Source: an uncultured Eubacteriales bacterium (GTDB lineage Bacteria > Bacillota > Clostridia > Oscillospirales > UBA644). From it: a stretch of 64,000 nucleotides of DNA. The notes under the pieces are model-generated. The model had not been told where the DNA came from and did no database searches. It was given only the letters and a program-made list of their open reading frames with translations. Both the position numbers and the translations under genes were made by a program. Location of the stretch: assembly GCA_900547165.1 (NCBI GenBank), contig URFZ01000004.1, positions 62,001-126,000 of the forward strand, read 5' to 3'. Below, one piece after another: positions 54,815 to 62,702 of the stretch. Within the stretch, counting starts at the first letter, position 1; each line of letters starts with the position of its first letter.

Positions 54815-54843
54815 ATTATAACACACCAATCACGAAAATGCAA
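54815..54843 (-). promoter_or_regulatory. Promoter of ATPase paralogue 3, -35 within the repeat
   Basis: Leftward TTGCAT (54838-54843), 17-base spacer, TATAAT (54815-54820). TTGCAT is the end of the array core TTGCATTTTCGTG, so the last degenerate unit spans the promoter. Confidence 0.75.
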
Positions 54844-55026
54844 GTATCAAAACAAGTTTTTTGCACGAAAATGCAACTTCGTAAGTTCAAATTCTGCACG
54901 AAAATGCAACCTCACACGCTCGATTTTTGCACGAAAATGCAACCTCGCACATCGGATTTTTGCACGAAAATGCAACCTCGCGAACGCGAATATTGCACGA
55001 AAAAGCAGGTTCGCGGAGTTTTGAGC
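54829..55026. repeat. 33-bp-period repeat array upstream of ATPase paralogue 3
   Basis: Units begin at 54829 (degenerate), 54862, 54895, 54928, 54961 and 54994, exactly 33 apart. The first 16 bases, TGCACGAAAATGCAAC, are identical in four units and altered in the outer two; the following 17 vary. TGCA...TGCA makes the core near-palindromic. Frames such as LHFRAKIRCARLHFRAK across it are repeat translations. It fills the gap between divergent genes. Confidence 0.9.
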
Positions 55027-55113
55027 CGTCAAAAACGCGTTTTAATTTTTCGGTTTTTCGCGGCGCGGCGCTTTTACGGTTTCCAATTTTCACAAAAACG
55101 CTCGAAATATATC

Positions 55114-55142
55114 TTTACATTTCCGCACACGTATGATATAAT
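55114..55142 (+). promoter_or_regulatory. Promoter of rhamnulokinase
   Basis: TTTACA (55114-55119), 17-base spacer, TATAAT (55137-55142), 81 bases before the start codon. Confidence 0.7.
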
Positions 55143-55223
55143 ATATAATAATAAATTATTGTCAAATACACGCGCGTCTGCGCACCGTGCGCGGGCGCGA
55201 AGACATAAGAGAGGAATATCACG

Positions 55224-56708
55224 ATGAAAAACAAGGTTCTTGCATTCGATTTCGGCGCTTCGAGCGGCAGAGCGATTCTTGCGACATACGAGGACGGCAA
55301 ACTGACGCTTGAAGAAATGCACAGATTTTCAAACGACCCCGTTATGGTTCACGGCACGTTTTATTGGGACGTATTAAGACTGTTCCATGAGATAAAACAG
55401 GGTATTCTCAAATGCGTAAATTCGGGCAACGGGGACATAACCTCGATAGGCATAGACACATGGGGTGTCGATTTCGGACTGCTTGACAAGGACGGCAAAC
55501 TGCTTGAAAACCCCGTTCATTACAGAGACGAGAGAACAAAGGGCATTATGCAGAAAGTTTTCGAAGTCATTCCGCAGGATGAGCTTTACGACAAAACGGG
55601 CATACAGTTCCTGGACATCAACACGCTTTATCATCTCTATTCGCTCAAACTGAACCGTCCCGACGTGCTCGAAAGAGCGGAGACGCTTCTGTTCATGCCC
55701 GACCTTTTCGCATATCTGCTGACAGGAGAAAAGAACGTTGAATATACCATTGCTTCCACCAGCCAGTTGCTTAATGCGAAAGAGAGAAACTGGGACTTTG
55801 ACATGATCGACCGTCTCGGTCTCAAACGCAGTCTGTTCGGAAAGATAACTCCTCCGGGCAACGTTATCGGCAAACTTTCGAAAGACATTGCCGACGAACT
55901 CGGCATAGCGCAGGTAGACGTTATCGCGGTAGGCTCGCACGACACGGCGTCCGCCGTTGCTTCCGCGCCCATCGAAAAGGGCGAAAAGGGCTGCTACGTT
56001 TCGTGCGGCACGTGGTCGCTGCTCGGCGCGGAGACAAAAGAGCCGCTGATAAACGAAAAAACGTTTGAAGAGAACTTCACAAACGAGGGCGGCGTGGAGA
56101 ATACAATACGCTTCCTCAAAAACATTTCGGGGCTTTGGATATTGCAGGAAACGCGCCGTCAATGGATAAGAGAGGGCGACAACATTTCGTTCAAGGACAT
56201 CGACAAAATGCTGCTCACCGAAAAGAGCGCGAACGTTTACATAGACCCCGATTACGCGCCGTTCGGCAAACCGGGAAATATGCCCTCAAAGATAGACGAG
56301 TTCCTCAAAAAGACCGGTCAGGCACTGCCGCAGTCCAAGGGTCAGTATGCGCTCTGCATTCTGGAAAGCCTTGCGATGACTTACAGATACTATATCGAAT
56401 CGCTTGAAAAACTGCTCGGCGAAAAGACCGAGGTCGTTCACCTCATCGGCGGCGGCGTAAAGGACGTCAACCTTTGCCGCTTCACCGCAAACGTTACGGG
56501 CAAAAAGATAACGGCGGGTCCCGTTGAAGCCACGGCGATAGGCAACATCGCGGTTCAGCTTATCGCGCAGGGCACGATTAAGGACGTTGCGCAGGCAAGA
56601 CACGAGTTCTGCTCCGACGATCTGAAAATATACGAGCCTGAGGACAGCGCGGCTTGGGACGCAAAATATCAAGATTATCTCAAATACAAGTGGGCTTTGC
56701 AGGACTGA
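55224..56708 (+). CDS. rhaB: Rhamnulokinase
   Basis: FGGY-family sugar kinase that phosphorylates L-rhamnulose at C1. 494 residues: N-terminal AFDFGASSGRAILA phosphate loop, SIGIDTWGVDFGLL with the catalytic-base Asp region, VGSHDTASAV, YVSCGTWSLLGAE and HLIGGGVKDVNLCRF, the adenosine-binding motif. DWGVDF-like WGVDF and the substrate loop favour rhamnulose over xylulose or glycerol. No rhaA or rhaD in this window. Ribosome site AGAGAGGAA. Probably co-transcribed with the next two genes. Confidence 0.92.
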   Translation: MKNKVLAFDFGASSGRAILATYEDGKLTLEEMHRFSNDPVMVHGTFYWDVLRLFHEIKQGILKCVNSGNGDITSIGIDTWGVDFGLLDKDGKLLENPVHYRDERTKGIMQKVFEVIPQDELYDKTGIQFLDINTLYHLYSLKLNRPDVLERAETLLFMPDLFAYLLTGEKNVEYTIASTSQLLNAKERNWDFDMIDRLGLKRSLFGKITPPGNVIGKLSKDIADELGIAQVDVIAVGSHDTASAVASAPIEKGEKGCYVSCGTWSLLGAETKEPLINEKTFEENFTNEGGVENTIRFLKNISGLWILQETRRQWIREGDNISFKDIDKMLLTEKSANVYIDPDYAPFGKPGNMPSKIDEFLKKTGQALPQSKGQYALCILESLAMTYRYYIESLEKLLGEKTEVVHLIGGGVKDVNLCRFTANVTGKKITAGPVEATAIGNIAVQLIAQGTIKDVAQARHEFCSDDLKIYEPEDSAAWDAKYQDYLKYKWALQD

Positions 56709-56733
56709 TATAAGCCCGAAAAGAGTGACGGAA

Positions 56734-57285
56734 ATGTACGAAGAAATCAGAAACGAGGCGCGGCGGGCGGCTGAACTGCTCGTCGCCGCCGCAAAACTCA
56801 AAAAAGGCGACCTTTGCGTGGTGGGCTGCTCGTCCAGCGAGATAGTGGGTCAGCGCATAGGCAAAGGTTCGGTCTTTGAAGTGGGACAGGCGGTCTTTGA
56901 AGAGATATACGGCGTGCTGAAAAAGAACGGCATATATCTGGGCTGTCAATGCTGCGAACACCTGAACAGAGCCGTGGTGGTAGAGGGCGAGTACGCGCAG
57001 AGCCACGGTCTTGAAGAGGTCAACGTTGTGCCGCAGCCGAAAGCGGGCGGCTCATGGGCGACCGCGGGTTACAAATCGTTTGAACACCCCGTCGTGGTCG
57101 AAGAGGTCAAAGCCGACGCGGGTATGGACATCGGGGACACGCTGATAGGTATGCACTTGAAGCGCGTTGCCGTTCCCGTGCGTCTCGACGTCAAAAAGAT
57201 AGGCGAAGCAAACGTTGTTTACGCCCGCACGCGCCCGAAGTTCATCGGCGGTTGCAGAGCGGTTTACGACGAGGAGAAAATGTGA
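56734..57285 (+). CDS. YwlG/UPF0340 (TIGR01440) family protein
   Basis: 183 residues of the conserved Firmicutes family typified by B. subtilis YwlG; role unassigned. Matches the family in VVGCSSSEIVGQRIGKGS, CQCCEHLNRAVVVE and GGSWATAGYKSF with the TPVVVE-like block HPVVVEEVKADAGMDIGDT. An in-frame GTG at 56725 is an alternative start. Follows rhaB by 25 bases and precedes the CYTH gene by one base, so likely an operon. Confidence 0.88.
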   Translation: MYEEIRNEARRAAELLVAAAKLKKGDLCVVGCSSSEIVGQRIGKGSVFEVGQAVFEEIYGVLKKNGIYLGCQCCEHLNRAVVVEGEYAQSHGLEEVNVVPQPKAGGSWATAGYKSFEHPVVVEEVKADAGMDIGDTLIGMHLKRVAVPVRLDVKKIGEANVVYARTRPKFIGGCRAVYDEEKM

Positions 57286-57286
57286 T

Positions 57287-57805
57287 ATGCCACCGGGAAT
57301 TGAGATCGAACGGAAATATCTGATAAAGATGCCCGACGAAGCGTTCCTTGCAACGATAGAGGGCGCAACGGTCACGGATATAACGCAGACATATCTTGTG
57401 CCGATAATCCCGACTTTTACGGAAAGGGTCAGAAAAGCCGAAAGAAACGGCAACGTGGTATACACGTATACTCTCAAATTCGGACATTCCCGCAGTATGA
57501 GGCACGAACAGGAAGAGGCGTTGGACGAAAAGAAATACCTCTCCATGCTGAAAAAAGCAGACAAAAATCTGACGCCGATAAAAAAGCGACGTTGGAAAAT
57601 CCCGATGAAAAACGGACTTTTCGCGGAGATAGACATTTATCCGTTCTGGAAAAAGCAGGCGATATGCGAGGTCGAAACGGAGACCGAAGACGAATATTAT
57701 ACCCTGCCAGCTTTTATAGAGGTCATACGCGAAGTTACGGAAGACAAGAGTTACACAAACAGATCCATGGCATTTTTTGTGCCGTTTGAGGATAAAGACC
57801 TGTGA
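57287..57805 (+). CDS. CYTH-domain triphosphate-metabolising protein
   Basis: 172 residues of the CYTH/triphosphate tunnel superfamily. The ExExK metal/phosphate signature is GIEIERKYLI at the N-terminus, followed by alternating charged strands (RVRKAE, YTLKFGHS, RRWKIP, AEIDIYPFWKK, EVETETEDE) lining a tunnel. Members hydrolyse tripolyphosphate, thiamine triphosphate or make cAMP; the activity here is open. Its start overlaps the TGA of the previous gene region and its end overlaps the next GTG start. Confidence 0.9.
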   Translation: MPPGIEIERKYLIKMPDEAFLATIEGATVTDITQTYLVPIIPTFTERVRKAERNGNVVYTYTLKFGHSRSMRHEQEEALDEKKYLSMLKKADKNLTPIKKRRWKIPMKNGLFAEIDIYPFWKKQAICEVETETEDEYYTLPAFIEVIREVTEDKSYTNRSMAFFVPFEDKDL

Positions 57806-58374
57806 GCAAATCCAAAAAGATAAACAAAGAGGATATCGCCGCCGCGCAGGCGAAAAAAAAGCAGAGAAAAATTATTCTGCGGGTTTTGGGGGCGGCGGTC
57901 CTGCTTGCCGTTGCTGTGACGGCGGTTATATATTTTGTGCCGAAGAAAAACGGCGTGTTCGGTTTTGAGCAGACAAAGACATATTTCGAGGTTCGCGGTT
58001 TTCTCAAAGACGTAATCGCGGAAGACCTCGATTCCGCGGTTGAAAAAGTCTGGTTTTTCGACAACGAGGAAAACTGGGAAAACGGCACCGAACTTTCGGC
58101 GGAAGAGGCTCAAAACGTTTGGAAAAAGCGTGTCGCGGCACAGAAAAACGGCGAATACGCAAATTATATCGAGGATTTTTCCGACCTGAAAGTTTATAAA
58201 AAGGACGGCGTTTTTTACGCCTCGGTAAAATTGCATACAAGAGAACGCGGCGTTGCGTCTTACAGGACAACGACTTTGCGTTTTGCAAACGGAAAAATAT
58301 ATACCGTTGCCGACTATTCGACGGAGCAGCTCAATCCTCTCGAAAAGGCGCTTTCGGGGTATCTCGGCGAGTAA
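57802..58374 (+). CDS. Single-span membrane protein, unknown
   Basis: 190 residues beginning at a GTG that overlaps the preceding TGA (GTGA). A basic N-terminus (KKKQRK) leads into one span (ILRVLGAAVLLAVAVTAVIYFV), then an extracytoplasmic domain of about 140 residues. No family recognised; the fold resembles secreted nuclear-transport-factor-2-like helper domains but this is a guess. Translational coupling points to a shared transcript with the CYTH gene. Confidence 0.75.
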   Translation: MSKSKKINKEDIAAAQAKKKQRKIILRVLGAAVLLAVAVTAVIYFVPKKNGVFGFEQTKTYFEVRGFLKDVIAEDLDSAVEKVWFFDNEENWENGTELSAEEAQNVWKKRVAAQKNGEYANYIEDFSDLKVYKKDGVFYASVKLHTRERGVASYRTTTLRFANGKIYTVADYSTEQLNPLEKALSGYLGE

Positions 58375-58474
58375 AAAGTTTTTGTATCGAACGGAGCTTG
58401 CCTGTCTGACCTGTGTTGCGAGCCGACAGTCAAAAAAAACGGTTTCACCGCAAAGACGTCGGAGAGTTTTTGTT

Positions 58475-59038
58475 ATGTTACATGATATAATGCGCGCATT
58501 CCGTCCGCTCCCCAAACTGAAAACGGAGCGGCTCCTACTCCGCCGTCCGTATCTTTACGACACGGACGATATATTCTTTTGTATGTCCGACCCGAGTATA
58601 TCCCGTTTCGAAACGTGGGAAACGCACCGTTCGAACGCGGAGACCGCAGAGTTTTTGAACGGGCTTATTCTGAAATACGAAAAAGGCTCCTGCACTTCAT
58701 GGATAATCGAGCGCAAAAGCGACGGGCGGGCAATAGGCATGATAAACCTGCACGACATTGCGTCGCTGAGCCGCCGCGCCGAAATGGGCTATTGGATAGC
58801 AAGCGATTGCAGGCGCAGAGGTTACGCTTTTGAAGCGGCGTTTGCCGTTATGGATTTCGGATTCAACAAAGTCGGTCTGAACCGCATCGTGGGCAAATGT
58901 GCGGCGGACAACGAACCGTCGGCGGCGCTGATGAAAAAACTCGGCATGGTGTACGAGGGCTGCCACCGCGAGGAGATATGGCTCAAAAACCGCTATGCGG
59001 ACATAAAGATATTCGCAATGCTGAAAGAAGATTGGTAA
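58475..59038 (+). CDS. GNAT acetyltransferase, RimJ/RimL-like
   Basis: 187 residues of the acetyltransferase_3 family, which acetylates N-termini of ribosomal proteins or small amines. Family landmarks: LKTERLLLRRPYLYDTDDIF, IGMINLHDI, RRAEMGYWIASDCRRRGYAF (acetyl-CoA pyrophosphate loop R-x-x-G-Y/A variant) and NEPSAALMKKLGMVYEG. The ATG at 58475 follows GGAGAG; the open frame upstream overlaps the previous gene and has no ribosome site. Confidence 0.9.
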   Translation: MLHDIMRAFRPLPKLKTERLLLRRPYLYDTDDIFFCMSDPSISRFETWETHRSNAETAEFLNGLILKYEKGSCTSWIIERKSDGRAIGMINLHDIASLSRRAEMGYWIASDCRRRGYAFEAAFAVMDFGFNKVGLNRIVGKCAADNEPSAALMKKLGMVYEGCHREEIWLKNRYADIKIFAMLKEDW

Positions 59039-59129
59039 GCGCGGTCTGCGCAGCCCAAACGCAGGGACACAGCCTGAAACAGGCTCTTTGCCGATATTTT
59101 GCAAAGCGTTATAAATAAGAGGATAACTC

Positions 59130-60458
59130 ATGGATAATTTTGAAACGCCGGAGCAGCGGCTTCGGAAAATTCAGAACGAACTGAATACGGCAAAAGCGCA
59201 GACTTTCCCCGCAGATGCCGAAAAAGCGGCGGAAAATGCGGAATCGGAGACGGACGCAGCGGAAATCCCCGTACCCGACGGCGAAAGCGAAAATGCGGAA
59301 CCAATGGTGAGAGATGCGGACGCGGAAAGCGGCGAAAAAAGAAGCGACGGGACCGACAGCGAAGTCCCCGCACCGCAAAAACCGCAGAAGTTCACATCGC
59401 CGAAGAATGAAAACAGACACAGAAACGGCGTTTCCGCTGTTCTGATAACGTTGACGACGATAAGCGCGGCGATAGCGATTTTCAGCACCTGCGTGGCGAT
59501 GGTAGCGCTCCGAAAAGCGGAGAACCAGCCGAAGGCGAGCGTTGAGATAAAACAGTCCAGCGATGAGCCGAAGCACGAAGAACCGACCGAAAGCGACGGG
59601 TCGTCAAAAGCGGCAATACAGAAGATACTGCCGAGCGTTGTTGAGATAATGACGAAGAAAACAAGCGGCAGCGGCGGCGGAAGCGGAGTTATAATGACTT
59701 CCGACGGATATATTCTGACAAACGCGCACGTCATAGACAGCGCACGGGCGGTCGAGGTGAGAGACAACGAGGATAACTACTACCACGCGACCGTGGTCGG
59801 TTACGACTCGGAAAGCGACGTCGGAGTTATCAAGATAGAGGGAACGTTCACCCCCGCCGAGTTCGCCAACTCGGAAACGGTCGAGGTCGGAGATACTGTC
59901 ATCGCGATAGGCACGCCTTACGATTCCGCGCTTTTCCAGACTGCCACAAAGGGCATGGTCAGCGCGATACGCAATTCGGTCGAGTTCAAAAATCTCGGCA
60001 TAACGGCGGACGTTATCCAGCACGACGCCACGATAAATTCGGGCAACAGCGGCGGACCGCTTATAAATTTGAGCGGTCAGGTCATAGGACTGAACAGCCT
60101 GCAAATCGCGGGCGAGTTCAAAAATCTCGGCTTTGCACTCCGCATAAACGGCGTGCTGAATTACGCAAAACAGATAATAGAAAACGGCAAAATAGAAAAA
60201 CCGATGCTCGGCGTGACCGTTAAAGCAAATGCCGACGGCGGGCTTTGGGTCGGCGCGGTGGTCAAGAGCGGCGCGGCTGAACAGGCGGGCGTACTTGAAA
60301 ACGACATTATCAGAGCCATCGACGACGTTGAAGTGAACGACACGGACGACCTTTCCGCATATCTTAAAACAAAGCGCGTCGGCGACACGGTCGAACTGAC
60401 GGTTGAGCGCGGCGGCAAGGAAATCAAGCTGAAAGCCGTGCTGAAATCGTCGAAGTGA
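59130..60458 (+). CDS. htrA: HtrA/DegP-type serine protease
   Basis: 442 residues, single-pass membrane protease for envelope quality control. An acidic, low-complexity cytoplasmic N-terminus (about 100 residues) precedes one span (AVLITLTTISAAIAIFSTCVAMVAL), then the trypsin-like domain with the triad in ILTNAHVID (His), SDVGVIKI (Asp) and INSGNSGGPL (Ser). A C-terminal PDZ domain follows (MLGVTVKAN ... IIRAIDDVEV). The classic Firmicutes HtrA layout with an unusually long acidic tail. Confidence 0.94.
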   Translation: MDNFETPEQRLRKIQNELNTAKAQTFPADAEKAAENAESETDAAEIPVPDGESENAEPMVRDADAESGEKRSDGTDSEVPAPQKPQKFTSPKNENRHRNGVSAVLITLTTISAAIAIFSTCVAMVALRKAENQPKASVEIKQSSDEPKHEEPTESDGSSKAAIQKILPSVVEIMTKKTSGSGGGSGVIMTSDGYILTNAHVIDSARAVEVRDNEDNYYHATVVGYDSESDVGVIKIEGTFTPAEFANSETVEVGDTVIAIGTPYDSALFQTATKGMVSAIRNSVEFKNLGITADVIQHDATINSGNSGGPLINLSGQVIGLNSLQIAGEFKNLGFALRINGVLNYAKQIIENGKIEKPMLGVTVKANADGGLWVGAVVKSGAAEQAGVLENDIIRAIDDVEVNDTDDLSAYLKTKRVGDTVELTVERGGKEIKLKAVLKSSK

Positions 60459-60499
60459 CATCGGCTGCCAAAAGAAGAGAGCCGCAGACCTTTCATATT

Positions 60500-60546
60500 A
60501 AAAGGAATATAACAATTATGGAAACAAGAGTAGCCGTTATGGCGAT
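60500..60546 (+). repeat. Duplicated gene-start copy 1 (orphan start)
   Basis: 47 bp identical to 60862-60908, holding the ribosome site, ATG (60518) and first codons of the 60880 gene. Here translation would run into the hairpin element and stop within 25 codons. Confidence 0.85.
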
Positions 60547-60553
60547 TATAGTC

Positions 60554-60778
60554 ATCGCAAAAAGACCGAGCGCAGCGAGCAGTTTTTGCGATTAGCCATG
60601 TGCGGTTCGTTCGAATGAACGAACTATCGCACGGCGTATAAAAGTCGGTACAAAACGTTTGCTCGGCTTTTCGCCCTGCGAAAAACGGCGCAAACTCCGC
60701 GAAGCGGAAAGAAAAAGGCTATGCACGTTTCGGGAAGTACCCTGTTTGCGAGGCAAACACTTTCTGCATTTGGCAATA
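60554..60778. repeat. Dispersed hairpin element, full copy A
   Basis: Left module (60554-60641: ATCGCAAAAA/TTTTTGCGAT hairpin, then GTGCG...CGCAC hairpin) and right module (60655-60778: TTTTCGC..GCGAAAA, CCGC..GCGG, TGTTTGC-gag-GCAAACA). It lies between two copies of the start of the next gene. No protein-coding potential. Confidence 0.8.
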
Positions 60779-60861
60779 TATATATTTTATATTCACATAA
60801 TTATATAAGTCAAAAGAACGAGCCGCAAGCCTTTCATCTTAAAACAAAAGCCGCCAATACA

Positions 60862-60908
60862 AAAAGGAATATAACAATTATGGAAACAAGAGTAGCCGTT
60901 ATGGCGAT
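60862..60908 (+). repeat. Duplicated gene-start copy 2 (functional start)
   Basis: Second copy of the 47 bp, displaced by 362 bases, and the one that continues into the intact gene. Looser similarity extends upstream to about 60820. Confidence 0.85.
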
Positions 60909-61137
60909 AATTGTGGAAGATACCTCTGCGGTAGAAAAACTCAATGCGGAACTCCACGAATACGGTAAATATATAATCGGAAGAATGGGTCTTCCCTACA
61001 AGGCAAAAAACATCAACATCGTTTCGATAGCGCTCGACGCGCCGCAGGACGCAATATCCGCGCTTGCGGGCAAACTCGGCAACGTCAAAGGATTAAGCGT
61101 CAAAACGGCTTATTCCAACGTAACGGGCAATGACTGA
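60880..61137 (+). CDS. TM1266-family putative iron-only hydrogenase system regulator
   Basis: 85 residues of the small ACT-like family found with [FeFe]-hydrogenase maturation genes. Begins METRVAVMAIIVEDTSAVEK, with the family's NAELHEYGKYIIGRMGLPYK and NIVSIALDAPQDAISALAGK. Its stop overlaps hydE's start by 8 bases. The N-terminal ten codons are duplicated 362 bases upstream. Confidence 0.9.
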   Translation: METRVAVMAIIVEDTSAVEKLNAELHEYGKYIIGRMGLPYKAKNINIVSIALDAPQDAISALAGKLGNVKGLSVKTAYSNVTGND

Positions 61138-62173
61138 CGCAAAACAACTCATCGACAGACTTGACCGCGAACATACGCTCACCGTCGATGAATACGAATA
61201 CCTTATAACGGCGCAGACTGACGAACTTGCCGAATATGCGGCATCGCTTGCGGATAAACGGCGACGCGAAATATATAAAAACGAGGTCTTTGTCAGAGGT
61301 CTTATCGAGATAGGCAATCTGTGCAAAAACGACTGCTTTTATTGCGGTATACGCCGCTCGAACAAGGCGTGCGACCGCTACCGACTGACAAAAGAAGAGA
61401 TTTTGGACTGCTGCAAGACGGGTTACGAACTCGGATTCCGCACATTTGTTTTGCAGGGCGGCGAGGGCGTTTTCGGACTTGAAGAGATACTGCAAACCGT
61501 TCGCGAGATAAGAGCGGGATTTCCCGACTGCGCGATAACGCTTTCTCTCGGCGAATATCCGACCGAGGCTTATGCGGCGATGAAAGCGGCGGGCGCGGAC
61601 AGGTATCTTTTGCGGCACGAGACTGCGGACAAGGAACATTACGAAAAACTGCACCCCGCGAATATGTCGTTCGACAACCGTATGCGGTGTCTGAAAGACT
61701 TGAAAACGCTCGGTTTTCAGGTCGGGTGCGGGTTTATGGTCGGTTCGCCTTATCAGACGGCGAAAACGCTTGCAAAAGACCTGAAATTCGTTGAGACGTT
61801 CAGTCCCGATATGTGCGGCATAGGACCGTTCATTCCGCAAAAGGACACTCCTTTCGGCACGTTTACCGCAGGAACGGCGGCGCAAACGGTATATCTTCTG
61901 TCGCTGATACGTCTGATAAAACCGAACATTTTGCTGCCGTCCACCACGGCGCTCGGCACGGTTGACCCGAAAGGGCGCGAAAAAGGAATACAGGCGGGCG
62001 CAAATGTGGTCATGCCCAACCTTTCCCCCGTTTCGGTGCGCAAAAAGTACGCACTTTACGACGACAAGATATGCACGGGCGACGAATCGGCGCAATGCCG
62101 TGCGTGCCTTGCGGGACGCATGAGGTCGATAGGCTTTGAAGTCGTCACGGCAAGAGGGGATATAAAATCGTAA
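61130..62173 (+). CDS. hydE: [FeFe]-hydrogenase H-cluster maturase HydE
   Basis: Radical SAM enzyme acting in assembly of the H-cluster dithiolate bridge. 347 residues. Cluster motif CKNDCFYCG (CxxxCxxC), followed by GFRTFVLQGGEG, LRHETADKEHYEKLHP and GFMVGSPYQT; GPFIPQKDTPF is characteristic of HydE rather than biotin synthase. Second cluster cysteines near the C-terminus (CRACLAGR) are present. Follows the TM1266-like gene without a gap; hydG is next after a 529-base interval holding a repeat element. Confidence 0.95.
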   Translation: MTDAKQLIDRLDREHTLTVDEYEYLITAQTDELAEYAASLADKRRREIYKNEVFVRGLIEIGNLCKNDCFYCGIRRSNKACDRYRLTKEEILDCCKTGYELGFRTFVLQGGEGVFGLEEILQTVREIRAGFPDCAITLSLGEYPTEAYAAMKAAGADRYLLRHETADKEHYEKLHPANMSFDNRMRCLKDLKTLGFQVGCGFMVGSPYQTAKTLAKDLKFVETFSPDMCGIGPFIPQKDTPFGTFTAGTAAQTVYLLSLIRLIKPNILLPSTTALGTVDPKGREKGIQAGANVVMPNLSPVSVRKKYALYDDKICTGDESAQCRACLAGRMRSIGFEVVTARGDIKS

Positions 62174-62285
62174 ACCTCTGATTTCACATGAAATATCGCT
62201 CCGCGATATGATATCTTTGCACAGCATGTATTACGGCAGGGATATACAAAACAAATTATTGTAAAAAATTAAATATACATATATT

Positions 62286-62339
62286 ATATCTGTCTGACGG
62301 AAAGGGCTTTGACCCTGACCGCAAGAAAGGAAGTATCAC
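62286..62339 (+). repeat. Duplicated hydG leader, copy 1
   Basis: 54 bp identical to 62648-62701, carrying the hydG ribosome site region but not the start codon. Confidence 0.85.
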
Positions 62340-62377
62340 ATAACCTAAACCGTAACGAGAAAAATTGAGGCTATCCC

Positions 62378-62600
62378 ATCGCAAAAAGCCGAGCGAAGCG
62401 AGCAGTTTTTGCGATTAGCCATGTGCGGTTTGCGCGAATGCGCGAACTATCGCACGCGTATTAAAATCGGTTTTACCGGTTTGTTCGGCTTTTCGCTTGC
62501 GAAAAACGATGCAAACTCCGCGCAGCGGAAAGAAAAAGGCTCCGCACGTTTCGGGAAGTAACCTGTTTGCTTCAGCTGACACTTTCCGCACTTTGCAAAT
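62378..62600. repeat. Dispersed hairpin element, full copy B
   Basis: Same left and right modules as copy A. Left: ATCGCAAAAA/TTTTTGCGAT with an inner GCTCGCTTCGCTCGGC-type stem. Right: TTTTCGC-tt-GCGAAAA and CCGC-gca-GCGG; its third stem is less perfect. Preceded by the AACGAGAAAAAT motif. Lies between two hydG leader copies. Confidence 0.8.
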
Positions 62601-62647
62601 TTAATCTGAAAACAATAAAACTCTAAATTACAAATAAATATATCAAC

Positions 62648-62701
62648 ATATCTGTCTGACGGAAAGGGCTTTGACCCTGACCGCAAGAAAGGAAGTATCA
62701 C
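62648..62701 (+). repeat. Duplicated hydG leader, copy 2
   Basis: The copy immediately upstream of the hydG ATG at 62703; displaced 362 bases from copy 1, the same displacement as at the 60500/60862 pair. Confidence 0.85.
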
Positions 62702-62702
62702 C

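Noticed and set aside
54829..55026. CRISPR-like regular array (33-bp period, constant and variable halves)
   Set aside because: The constant part is only 16 bases and the variable part 17, too short for CRISPR spacers; no cas genes are present; and the array is fused to a promoter.
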